The translations under genes and the position numbers were made by a program. 5,315 nt of DNA from Thermoproteota archaeon (GTDB lineage: Archaea > Korarchaeota > Korarchaeia > Korarchaeales > Korarchaeaceae), in the NCBI GenBank assembly GCA_003661365.1, contig QMVZ01000114.1, positions 1-5,315 of the forward strand, read 5' to 3'. Positions 1-5,315 of this stretch are shown one piece after another (within the stretch, counting starts at the first letter, position 1; every line of letters starts with the position of its first letter). The notes beneath the pieces are model-generated. The model saw only the letters and a list, made by a program, of their open reading frames with translations, did no database searches and was not told the DNA's origin.

Positions 1-792
1 GAGAACGAGACAATAATAGTAGCACACATATCGTTTAACCTCTCAATTATGGATGAGGAAGGAAACGTGATGATGAGAGCAGGGGATAATACCCCACTTA
101 GCTGGGGTTCTGGGGGAAGGGTGCCATTCTCTTGTGAGGGTAGATACAGATCACTCTACATTTTTGGGGGAAGGGTGCCATTCTCTTGTGAGCCGGGGAA
201 GTACCGGATTGTAGCTACAGTTATAGATCAATTAACCGGAAAGACGGACCAAAGAAGCGTAAACATATCTATTCTCAAAGGAGAGTACAAAGAGCCACGC
301 TTCTATCCGATTTCTACTCCACCAGAGGTCTTGGCACTTCAAGCAGAGGAGCTTCCAGGTAAATGGGAAGAGATTTACTCCTATAACTGGTCCTGCTGGG
401 ATCCTTTTTATGAGGAGGAAATAAGGCTTGTCGATAAGCAATTTCTTAGAACGGATGGGAATAACGTAACAATATTGATAATGATAAAGGAGTTTGAAAC
501 TAAAGAAAGTGCTGAGCGTGAATTCGAGGAATTTTTAGAGGTATTCAACATGTCAAATCGCTGGGGGCTAGCTGAGAGGATTTCGAGCATTCCTGGAGCA
601 AGATCCTTCACTTACGTGGATTATGAGCCATATACTAGGCTCAGAACCTTCTCAGTTTATTCTTTAATTGAAAACGTTGTCATAACTGTAACAGGTGGAG
701 GGTACGTGCATAATGTTACGACGCCAGGTCCTTCCTTCGAAGAGGTCTTAGACATCGTTGAGATGCAAGAATCCAAGGTTGTGGGAGGTTAG
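1..792 (+). CDS. Exported/surface protein of unknown function, N-terminus cut by window edge
   Basis: The frame is open from base 1 to the TAG at 790-792, so the ATG at 49 is probably internal and the true start lies outside the window; 263 residues are visible. I do not recognise a named family. The first part (to about residue 94) reads like a beta-sandwich or Ig-like domain, with alternating hydrophobic strands ending in a segment like PGKYRIVATVID. The rest is a mixed alpha/beta domain with a charged helix (KESAEREFEEFLEVF) between strands. Six N-x-S/T sequons (for example NLS, NIS, NWS, NVT) and no internal or C-terminal membrane helix suggest a secreted or N-terminally anchored glycoprotein outside the cell; this is inference. 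An exact in-frame repeat encodes GGRVPFSCE twice, at residues 38-46 and 56-64. The regulator gene starts 16 bases downstream, so the two are probably cotranscribed. Confidence 0.75.
   Translation, partial: ENETIIVAHISFNLSIMDEEGNVMMRAGDNTPLSWGSGGRVPFSCEGRYRSLYIFGGRVPFSCEPGKYRIVATVIDQLTGKTDQRSVNISILKGEYKEPRFYPISTPPEVLALQAEELPGKWEEIYSYNWSCWDPFYEEEIRLVDKQFLRTDGNNVTILIMIKEFETKESAEREFEEFLEVFNMSNRWGLAERISSIPGARSFTYVDYEPYTRLRTFSVYSLIENVVITVTGGGYVHNVTTPGPSFEEVLDIVEMQESKVVGG
111..192 (+). repeat. In-frame direct repeat, two exact 28-bp copies with a 54-bp period
   Basis: Bases 111-138 and 165-192 are identical, beginning TGGGGGAAGGG and ending CTCTTGTGAG. Two bases before each copy (108-109 and 162-163) also match, with one mismatch between. 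The 54-bp period equals 18 codons, so the frame is kept and both copies encode GGRVPFSCE. The 26 bases after each copy differ clearly at the base level, although both encode a similar x-G-[RK]-Y-R pattern. A tandem 54-bp duplication followed by divergence or partial gene conversion would explain it. An assembly artefact is possible. Confidence 0.9.
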
Positions 793-797
793 GCTAA

Positions 798-803
798 AGG
801 GTG
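798..803 (+). promoter_or_regulatory. Ribosome binding site deciding a TTG start
   Basis: AGGGTG at 798-803 lies five bases before the TTG at 809-811. This resembles the archaeal SD consensus GGAGGTG and has the same spacing as the strong SD before the TTG in herA. It favours TTG-809 over the upstream TTG codons at 758 and 779, which have no comparable SD and would place the start inside the preceding gene. Confidence 0.5.
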
Positions 804-808
804 TAAGC

Positions 809-1291
809 TTGACTAAGAAGGAGAAGTTTCTCGCAGTAATCCTTGCTGTGTCCTCCTTCTTCTTAGCAAACATCTTGATGAAGCCCAGATCTATTACGAT
901 AATAGTTAGGGACAACGAGTCGATGACAATTCAGACTCCTGTCGTCTACACGCTCTGGGAGGTTATATCTATTCTTCTTTTCTCCCTCCTAATAGGAATA
1001 TCAAGCACATTAATCGTGCTTTCAGGCAGCAAAACTAAAATGGAGAAGATCAATATAACCCAATTGTTAAGCCTTCTAGAAGGCCCAGAGAAGGAAATCA
1101 TGAAATTTCTAGCAAAAAGAGGCGGAAAAGTCCTACAGAGGGAGATATGGGCTGAAACAGGGCTGTCAAAGGTCACTGTTTCAAGAGCACTGAAGGAAAT
1201 GGAGAGGAAAGGTCTTGTTAGAAGAAAGAAATATGGAGCTACTAAGGTTGTGCAGTTCTCTAACCATATCATGAGCTCAGAAAATAAATAA
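809..1291 (+). CDS. Membrane-anchored winged helix-turn-helix transcriptional regulator
   Basis: From the TTG at 809 this is a 160-residue protein. A short Lys-rich N-terminus (MTKKEK) leads into a hydrophobic helix at about residues 7-23. A loop of about 28 residues follows, then a second hydrophobic helix at about 52-72, then a soluble C-terminal domain. Residues 91-151 form a winged HTH of the MarR/TrmB-like type: a first helix (EKEIMKFLAKRGG), a second (QREIWAETG), a recognition helix (SKVTVSRALKEMERKG, about 120-135) and a basic wing (RRKKYG). The positive-inside rule puts both termini in the cytoplasm and the short loop outside. It therefore looks like a one-component regulator tethered to the membrane. 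It follows the exported protein by 16 bases, so it may sense or control that protein; this is inference. A longer form starting at TTG-758 (177 residues) is possible but would add a charged extension before the first membrane helix and overlap the upstream gene. Confidence 0.8.
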   Translation: MTKKEKFLAVILAVSSFFLANILMKPRSITIIVRDNESMTIQTPVVYTLWEVISILLFSLLIGISSTLIVLSGSKTKMEKINITQLLSLLEGPEKEIMKFLAKRGGKVLQREIWAETGLSKVTVSRALKEMERKGLVRRKKYGATKVVQFSNHIMSSENK

Positions 1292-1315
1292 TCATGGAGA
1301 TTCCTTTTCTCATGA
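1280..1315 (-). terminator. Candidate hairpin terminator of the nurA-herA unit
   Basis: Bases 1292-1300 (TCATGGAGA) pair with 1308-1315 (TCTCATGA), giving eight base pairs, one bulged G and a seven-base loop. Read on the minus strand, the hairpin is followed at once by the T-rich run TTATTTATTTTC (1291-1280), as in a terminator for herA, about 90 bases past its stop. On the plus strand it begins directly after the regulator stop codon but is followed by AAACGG, with only a short T run in the loop. Archaeal termination relies mainly on T-rich tracts, so the role of the hairpin itself is uncertain. Confidence 0.35.
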
Positions 1316-1405
1316 AACGGGTTGTATAAGATCTCTTAACATACAGTCTTCGCCTAGATAAAGTTAACAATGAGATCTATCACTTCTGGTTTCCATGTTC
1401 TTATA

Positions 1406-4060
1406 CTATGACTCTGCCATCTTCTTCCACGCAACGCTTGGAGGCGCTGAAGCCTTTGCCGGGAATATCTTGGGTTTCATCCTAACTGTGACGGGGAAGG
1501 GGATTTCTGAGGCCATCCCCCAGATCATGGCCTCGTGGTTTCCTAGCGAAGACAGGTAGTTCTTTATCTCCCCTCCTCCCTCGGTGTAAGCAGCTATCGC
1601 TTCTTGATCGTTAAGGTTCTTCAGCCTGAAGCAGGCAACAGTGTTGCATTGCGAGATAACCGCCTTTGAAACGTAGGCAGGCCTCTGCGTAACAACTACG
1701 AAGCCTACGTTATAGCCTCCCGATTGGCTTATGGCCTCGATCAGCGTTGAGTACACCCCAGAGTCAAACGGGTTTCCCACAAGAGGTGCGTTCCTCTCTG
1801 GGATGAGATACTGGGCCTCCTCAAGCACTACTATGAGGGCGAAGTCCCCCTTCTCCCTTCTGGAGATGGCATATCTAAGTATCTTCCTTATCATATCCCT
1901 TACAGCGAGGAACTGGTCCTCGTAGTCAGCATCTATGCTGAAGTCAAGCACGACGATTGGGAACTTCTTAACCGCTTCTATTATGTCCTGTCCCATGCCC
2001 CTAGGTCTCAAAAACCTTCCAGAGCGCTTCAGCTTGATCTGAAGCTGGCTTATCAGCTTCTTTCGCTCCCTAACGTCCATGGCAATTGCAAGCTCCTTAG
2101 CCTTCTTCAGCAAGGCTCCTGGGCTTATCTCCCCCTCTCCCAGAACTTCCTCCGCAGCAAGCTCTACCAGGCTTCTCAAGGAGCCCCTGTCAATTCCCAA
2201 CCTCCTAGATATGTCCTTGGGAGTTAGAGCCCCTTGCTTCGGCAGAAACGTCCTGTAGTCGAATATGGCAGCTCCTTTCTTTGCCAGGATTGAGTACTCC
2301 CCTCTCTTGTCGAGCACGAGGAATCTGGGCCTTGGCTTTATCCTCTGGGAGTTCTCTATCAGGTTAAGGACGAAAGTTGAGTTGTGGACGAAGAAGCCGT
2401 TTGCCACGAAGTTCTCCCACTTTTCAACTGAGAGGTCGTAAACAGGCTCCTCCCAAGGCCCTAATTTCCTCACCTCAACAATCCTTTCAAGCGAGAGGAA
2501 CGGCTTTGTAAGGAGCCTAAGGGCCTGATGACCTCCTAGGAATTCGAGTACTTTAGTCATCTCTTTTACGCCTACGAACTCTCCATCCTCGATCTTCTTC
2601 AGGGTATCGGCACTTATCCCCACCCTTACAGCGAAATCGTGCCTCCACATCCCTCTCTTTATCCTCTCCCTCTTGACAACTTCGCCAAGCTCAGGCAAGT
2701 GGTGGAAGACGGGGCCCCCGTCGCTTGCTGTTTTTCTTAGGGCTTGCTGAACCCTCTTCTCGTCGAACAGTATCCAGCTCGGTCCTACGATTTCGGGCTC
2801 AAGCCCTAATAAGGATAGGGAACAGGCAACCTTGGTGGTTTGCAAGGGGTGGGAGAACATCACCCTGCTTCCGTCATAAGATTGATAGCTGGTCCTCTTC
2901 AAGAACTCTTTGACGGCCCTCCTCTCCTCGTCGACAGGAAGGGTCATTAGGAATGCAAGCCCTTGCTCAGCTATCTCCCTAAGCTGCTGATCCCTTAGAA
3001 GCAGGTAATCCCTGAAGAGCTTCGCCTTTATCCCTTGTCCCTGCACTATTTTCAGGAGCTTTTTGTCTGGAGCATGAATGACGACTTCTTTTCCAACGAC
3101 TGAGCCATCTGCAACCACAGCAGCCACTAGTTCAGGACTTACGCCATCCTTTCTTTTCATTGGAGGAGGTGTCTCAACCGGGGATACAAGCCAGAATGGA
3201 CCTTTCTTCACCAAGCTTCTAGGCTTTGCCTCCCTAAGCTTGAGACCGTCGAAGACGAGGAGGGAGTGGTCTCCAGTGACGAGTAGCCTCCTTCCTTTGT
3301 CCGTCCTTATCTCGTACATGCACTTTGATGGCAGGTGCTTGTGAACTGCCGTTATCCTGGACCAGGTTGGCCTGAAGTCCTTCCTCTCCAGGCAAAGGGC
3401 GTAGTACCTCCTTCCCAGCTCCTTGGTTCCGCTCTCAACTCCCTTGCCAAGGATCCTGTCAACGAACTCCCCTATCGGCTCAACTATTACCTTCCTCTCC
3501 TTCACGTCGTAAATAACGGTAATTGAGTCGCCTGAGACGCTCTTCCCTGACCTAGTCATCCCGGCAACGAAGGCGTGGCCCCTTGCAAGCGAATCGAGGT
3601 CTAGGTAGAAGTCTATGTCCGAGTCGGAAAGCTTCCCTATTGGAACCCTGTAGCTCGATTCTGTTGAGGAGAAGAACTCCCTAAGATCCTCCTTGCTTGG
3701 CTTGAAAACTGGATCACCTGTAGAAGGCGGTATCTCCAGGCCTTTTATCCTCCCGTCTATTGGATCGCGGTACCCCAAAACCTCCGCATAAGCAACCAGA
3801 TACTCAAGCTCGCCCTGGAAAACAGGGACTAGGCCTGCTGAGCTTGCAATAACTCCTGTACGCCCAAGATCCATCTCCTCGTTCATCGAGGATATGTCGT
3901 AGACGCGAAGAAGGACTATGGGGCCGCCCTTCCCCCAGAACGGGTGCTCTACAGCATAAAACTGACCCAGCTCAACCCTCTCTCCCCTCTTTATCACGAA
4001 GTTGACCTTTCGGGGGGTAGAGCGAGATATGACGTAACCAACGACATCTTGCAACTTCAC
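1406..4060 (-). CDS. herA: HerA-type DNA translocase/helicase (FtsK-HerA superfamily) interrupted by an intein
   Basis: HerA is a hexameric P-loop ATPase that drives DNA and works with NurA in DNA end resection. The 884-residue precursor holds a 387-residue intein at 174-560, leaving a 497-residue mature protein, the usual HerA size. Residues 1-100 look like the HAS-barrel domain. Walker A is GMTRSGK (167-173), continued after the intein by ST (561-562). Walker B is ALIVVLEEAQ (741-750). A TQRP motif sits at 791-794. The segment ISQCNTVACFRLKN (802-815), with R812 a possible arginine finger, is typical of HerA. Walker A has Arg where GxTGSGKS has Gly, so a HerA-like paralogue is possible. The listed start is GTG at 4060, which overlaps the nurA stop by four bases (GTGA). 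The SD GGAGGTG (4066-4060) runs into that GTG and sits five bases before a TTG at 4054, so the real start may be TTG-4054, two codons shorter. Residue numbers here use the GTG start. The gene directly follows nurA. Confidence 0.93.
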   Translation of the reverse strand: MKLQDVVGYVISRSTPRKVNFVIKRGERVELGQFYAVEHPFWGKGGPIVLLRVYDISSMNEEMDLGRTGVIASSAGLVPVFQGELEYLVAYAEVLGYRDPIDGRIKGLEIPPSTGDPVFKPSKEDLREFFSSTESSYRVPIGKLSDSDIDFYLDLDSLARGHAFVAGMTRSGKSVSGDSITVIYDVKERKVIVEPIGEFVDRILGKGVESGTKELGRRYYALCLERKDFRPTWSRITAVHKHLPSKCMYEIRTDKGRRLLVTGDHSLLVFDGLKLREAKPRSLVKKGPFWLVSPVETPPPMKRKDGVSPELVAAVVADGSVVGKEVVIHAPDKKLLKIVQGQGIKAKLFRDYLLLRDQQLREIAEQGLAFLMTLPVDEERRAVKEFLKRTSYQSYDGSRVMFSHPLQTTKVACSLSLLGLEPEIVGPSWILFDEKRVQQALRKTASDGGPVFHHLPELGEVVKRERIKRGMWRHDFAVRVGISADTLKKIEDGEFVGVKEMTKVLEFLGGHQALRLLTKPFLSLERIVEVRKLGPWEEPVYDLSVEKWENFVANGFFVHNSTFVLNLIENSQRIKPRPRFLVLDKRGEYSILAKKGAAIFDYRTFLPKQGALTPKDISRRLGIDRGSLRSLVELAAEEVLGEGEISPGALLKKAKELAIAMDVRERKKLISQLQIKLKRSGRFLRPRGMGQDIIEAVKKFPIVVLDFSIDADYEDQFLAVRDMIRKILRYAISRREKGDFALIVVLEEAQYLIPERNAPLVGNPFDSGVYSTLIEAISQSGGYNVGFVVVTQRPAYVSKAVISQCNTVACFRLKNLNDQEAIAAYTEGGGEIKNYLSSLGNHEAMIWGMASEIPFPVTVRMKPKIFPAKASAPPSVAWKKMAES
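2381..3541 (-). mobile_element. Intein in the HerA Walker A loop (387 aa), with endonuclease-like and HTH regions
   Basis: The element spans precursor residues 174-560. Block A starts at Ser174 (SVSGDSITVIYD). Block B is VTGDHSLLV (261-269), with the TxxH motif at T262 and H265. Block F is VYDLSVEKWENF (540-551), and block G is GFFVHN ending at His559-Asn560, followed by Ser561 as the +1 residue. All residues expected for Ser-type protein splicing are therefore present. Removal joins GMTRSGK to STFVLN and restores a perfect P-loop. The centre has one LAGLIDADG-like helix (LVAAVVADG, 311-319). A second candidate near 386-397 ends in YDG but is a poor match, so the homing endonuclease may be weak or inactive. 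An XRE-like HTH (about 453-509) lies before block F. Confidence 0.95.
2534..2704 (-). other. XRE-like helix-turn-helix region inside the intein
   Basis: Precursor residues 453-509 read like an XRE/Cro-type HTH: a first helix (LGEVVKRERIKRG), a second (RHDFAVRVG), a recognition helix (SADTLKKIEDGEF) and a fourth (KEMTKVLEFLG). The pattern of conserved Gly, Ala, Ile-Ser and Ile-Glu-x-Gly matches that family well. It lies between the endonuclease-like region and the C-terminal splicing block. It could be the DNA-recognition part of the homing endonuclease, or a module kept for target binding or autoregulation. This is assigned by pattern only. Confidence 0.7.
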
Positions 4061-5163
4061 ACCTCCCCGTGCTGCAGGGTAACTATGTTAAGGAGCTGGG
4101 CAGCTGAGGGGCCCAACCTAAGCATTACCTCCTTAAAGAGGCGTAAGTAAGCGGAATTCGATGTTTGCTCTGTTATCCTGGCAAGCCTGTCCACGTGGGA
4201 AAGGGGGATAGGGAAGCCCGACTTCGGATCGGCAAGGGAGGTGAGAGCCCCTACCACGTAATCAAGCTTCGGCAGGGCATATTCGGGGATTTCCAGCCTG
4301 TAAACCCTCTTCACGTTTCCCTTTACGAAAACAGCTCTGGGCTTGAGTCCCTGGCCCCAGAATCCCCTCCACTGGGCTTCTCCCGGTATGTCTGACCAGT
4401 CCCTTGGCAGAGGAAGGGGCTTTGTGTACTCCTTTACCGAAAGGGAGATGGATGCTATTACAGAATCGTTGAGCTTTCCGTCCAGGCTAAGAAGTCTCTG
4501 GATTATCGAGCTCCTAACCCTCTTAACGATGCCAACCGTCAGTACTCCGGCGTCTCTCGACTCTGAGAGGAGGGCAAGCAGGGAGTTTAGGGCCTCTTGG
4601 TAGGTGGTGATAAAGGATTGACTGAAGTCCCTGGAAATGGTTGAATAATGAACCTTTGACAGGGCGAGGGGACCATCGATTATAAGGATGTCTACGCCCT
4701 CCTCGACGAGCCTTCTCGCCAACTCAAACTGCAGGTAAAACCCTATGAGGTTTGCTAGCTTCCTCCCCTCTTCCTCGTCCCTGAAGATTCTAGCGAGCTT
4801 AGTTGTTGCGGCAAGAGGAGAGTCCTTCATCTCAACTCCTTTGAAGACCGAGCCAACGGCCACAATAACCGGGCAGAAGCCCACAAGAAGGTTCTTACCG
4901 CTGACACCGGCGTCAACGGCCCCGGACCTTACGCTGTTGATGTCTATAGCAGGGGCTTTCTTCACCTTAAGGAGATTTCTCACGTCGCCGATCATCGACT
5001 CAGCAAGCCTTGCAACTTCAGCTATGTCAGTAGCGCTTCTGATAAGCGATCTTCGAAGAGAACCTTGGAGTTCGGAATAGGAGACGACATCGTAGGCTCT
5101 AGATCCTCTCTCGAGGAAGGGTTCAAGAGTACTTTGGCCTTTCGCGCTCCTAGTTGCAACCAT
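4057..5163 (-). CDS. nurA: NurA-domain 5'-3' nuclease, HerA partner
   Basis: NurA is a manganese-dependent nuclease that forms a complex with HerA and degrades DNA ends during double-strand break repair. The 368-residue protein has the two acidic motifs of the NurA fold: AVDAGVSG (82-89, with D84) and ILIIDGPLAL (159-168, with D163). Further family-like segments follow: VGIVKRVRSS (210-219) and a C-terminal stretch GFPIPLSHVDRLARIT (316-331) with H323 and D325. Residues 31-66 are a charged, probably helical N-terminal region. The length is normal for archaeal NurA. ATG-5163 is chosen because the frame is well supported from there; a short GGTG lies seven bases upstream but inside a palindrome. 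The stop overlaps or abuts the herA start, indicating translational coupling. No mre11 or rad50 lies between them, unlike the four-gene cluster of several archaea. Confidence 0.92.
   Translation of the reverse strand: MVATRSAKGQSTLEPFLERGSRAYDVVSYSELQGSLRRSLIRSATDIAEVARLAESMIGDVRNLLKVKKAPAIDINSVRSGAVDAGVSGKNLLVGFCPVIVAVGSVFKGVEMKDSPLAATTKLARIFRDEEEGRKLANLIGFYLQFELARRLVEEGVDILIIDGPLALSKVHYSTISRDFSQSFITTYQEALNSLLALLSESRDAGVLTVGIVKRVRSSIIQRLLSLDGKLNDSVIASISLSVKEYTKPLPLPRDWSDIPGEAQWRGFWGQGLKPRAVFVKGNVKRVYRLEIPEYALPKLDYVVGALTSLADPKSGFPIPLSHVDRLARITEQTSNSAYLRLFKEVMLRLGPSAAQLLNIVTLQHGEV
4060..4066 (-). promoter_or_regulatory. Strong ribosome binding site at the nurA-herA junction
   Basis: On the minus strand, GGAGGTG occupies 4066-4060 and is a seven-base match to the archaeal SD consensus. 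It overlaps the last nurA codons. Its last G is the first base of the GTG-4060 codon, so it cannot serve that codon at normal spacing. The TTG at 4054-4052 lies five bases away, which favours a TTG start unless herA is started by reinitiation at the overlapping GTGA. Confidence 0.65.
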
Positions 5164-5166
5164 GAA

Positions 5167-5182
5167 CCGACACCGGTGTCGG
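5167..5182. promoter_or_regulatory. Perfect 16-bp palindrome directly upstream of nurA
   Basis: CCGACACCGGTGTCGG is a perfect 16-bp palindrome ending three bases before the nurA ATG. As DNA it could be an operator for a dimeric regulator. As RNA it can form a six-pair stem with a CCGG loop. The only SD-like motif for nurA (GGTG, 5174-5171, seven bases before ATG) lies within it. Its GC-rich make-up contrasts with the AT-rich surroundings. Confidence 0.5.
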
Positions 5183-5202
5183 AAGTGAATTACCCCTGGT
5201 GA

Positions 5203-5210
5203 TTTTAATA
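5203..5210 (-). promoter_or_regulatory. Possible TATA box of the nurA-herA operon
   Basis: On the minus strand TATTAAAA lies at 5210-5203, in an AT-rich stretch that also has ACTATAAC (5218-5211). A start about 25 bases downstream would fall at or in the palindrome, giving a very short leader. The motif is only loosely like the archaeal consensus and the exact box is uncertain. Confidence 0.3.
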
Positions 5211-5315
5211 GTTATAGTTTTATCCGATTCCAATCAAAATGGAAGATATGTGAAATACTATGAAACAAAAAATTGCAGTTTTTTATACGAGAATAGTTTT
5301 CTTCGTTTGAAAACC
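5211..5315. other. AT-rich upstream region without a supported gene
   Basis: This stretch at the right edge is strongly AT-rich, with A and T runs. The only complete reading frame noticed is a 16-codon ATG-to-TGA frame at 5260-5310 without an SD, too short to support. No repeat, tRNA or CRISPR unit is visible. It probably carries promoter elements for nurA and perhaps for a gene beyond the window. Confidence 0.4.

Noticed and set aside
49..51. ATG at 49 as the true start of the first gene
   Set aside because: The frame continues open to base 1 with domain-like sequence (HISFNLSIMDEEGN) running through the ATG, and no SD precedes it, so the gene most likely begins outside the window.
91..108. 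Hairpin ACCCCA-6 bases-TGGGGT in the surface-protein gene
   Set aside because: A six-pair stem inside a coding region, without a T-run or other context, is likely incidental.
946..1272. Minus-strand open frame of 108 codons opposite the regulator
   Set aside because: It is the antisense shadow of a gene with clear membrane helices and an HTH. No SD or recognisable domain is seen.
3078..3344. Plus-strand open frame of 88 codons opposite the intein
   Set aside because: It is antisense to an intein with intact splicing motifs, and its Ser/Thr-rich translation shows no domain.
4343..4603. Plus-strand open frame of 86 codons opposite nurA, and similar frames at 4165-4395 and 4745-5080
   Set aside because: All lie antisense to the convincingly coding nurA, their residue make-up is low-complexity Ser/Pro/Arg-rich, and no SD is apparent.
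5260..5310. Sixteen-codon ATG-to-TGA frame in the right-edge region
   Set aside because: It is too short, has no SD and lies in AT-rich upstream DNA. There is no evidence of a small protein.
5221..5315. Possible CRISPR repeat or leader at the right edge (A/T runs ending TTTGAAAACC)
   Set aside because: No unit is repeated within the window, so nothing supports an array.

Overview
The window looks archaeal and probably thermophilic. It encodes a NurA nuclease and a HerA-type ATPase, the DNA end-processing pair of archaea. Other signs agree: Shine-Dalgarno (SD) sequences of the GGAGGTG type about five bases before TTG starts, an AT-rich TATA-like element upstream of nurA, arginine coded mainly by AGG/AGA, and many N-x-S/T sequons in an apparently exported protein. 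I cannot name the genus from sequence alone.

Layout. Bases 1-1291 (+ strand) hold a two-gene unit. The first gene is the 3' part of an apparently extracellular protein whose start lies outside the window. Sixteen bases later comes a small membrane-anchored winged-helix regulator. Bases 1292-1405 are a short convergent intergenic gap with a terminator-like hairpin. Bases 1406-5163 (- strand) hold nurA followed by herA, which touch or overlap at the junction. Bases 5164-5315 are an AT-rich upstream region with a perfect 16-bp palindrome directly before the nurA ATG and a possible TATA box. No gene is supported there.

The most notable element is a 387-residue intein inserted exactly inside the Walker A loop of HerA (GMTRSGK|ST). 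No ATP site can form until it splices out. It keeps the splicing residues (Ser1, TxxH in block B, C-terminal His-Asn, Ser+1). It also has a weak LAGLIDADG-like endonuclease region and an XRE-like helix-turn-helix before the C-terminal splicing block.

How the genes may work together: NurA (nuclease) and HerA (hexameric translocase) form a complex that resects DNA ends. Here they are coupled directly, with no mre11 or rad50 between or around them in the window. HerA activity depends on splicing, and nurA expression may depend on the palindrome. The left unit is functionally separate. It pairs a surface-exposed protein with a membrane-bound DNA-binding protein, which suggests envelope-linked regulation, but its function is not identifiable. 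I see no tRNA, rRNA, CRISPR array or insertion sequence.
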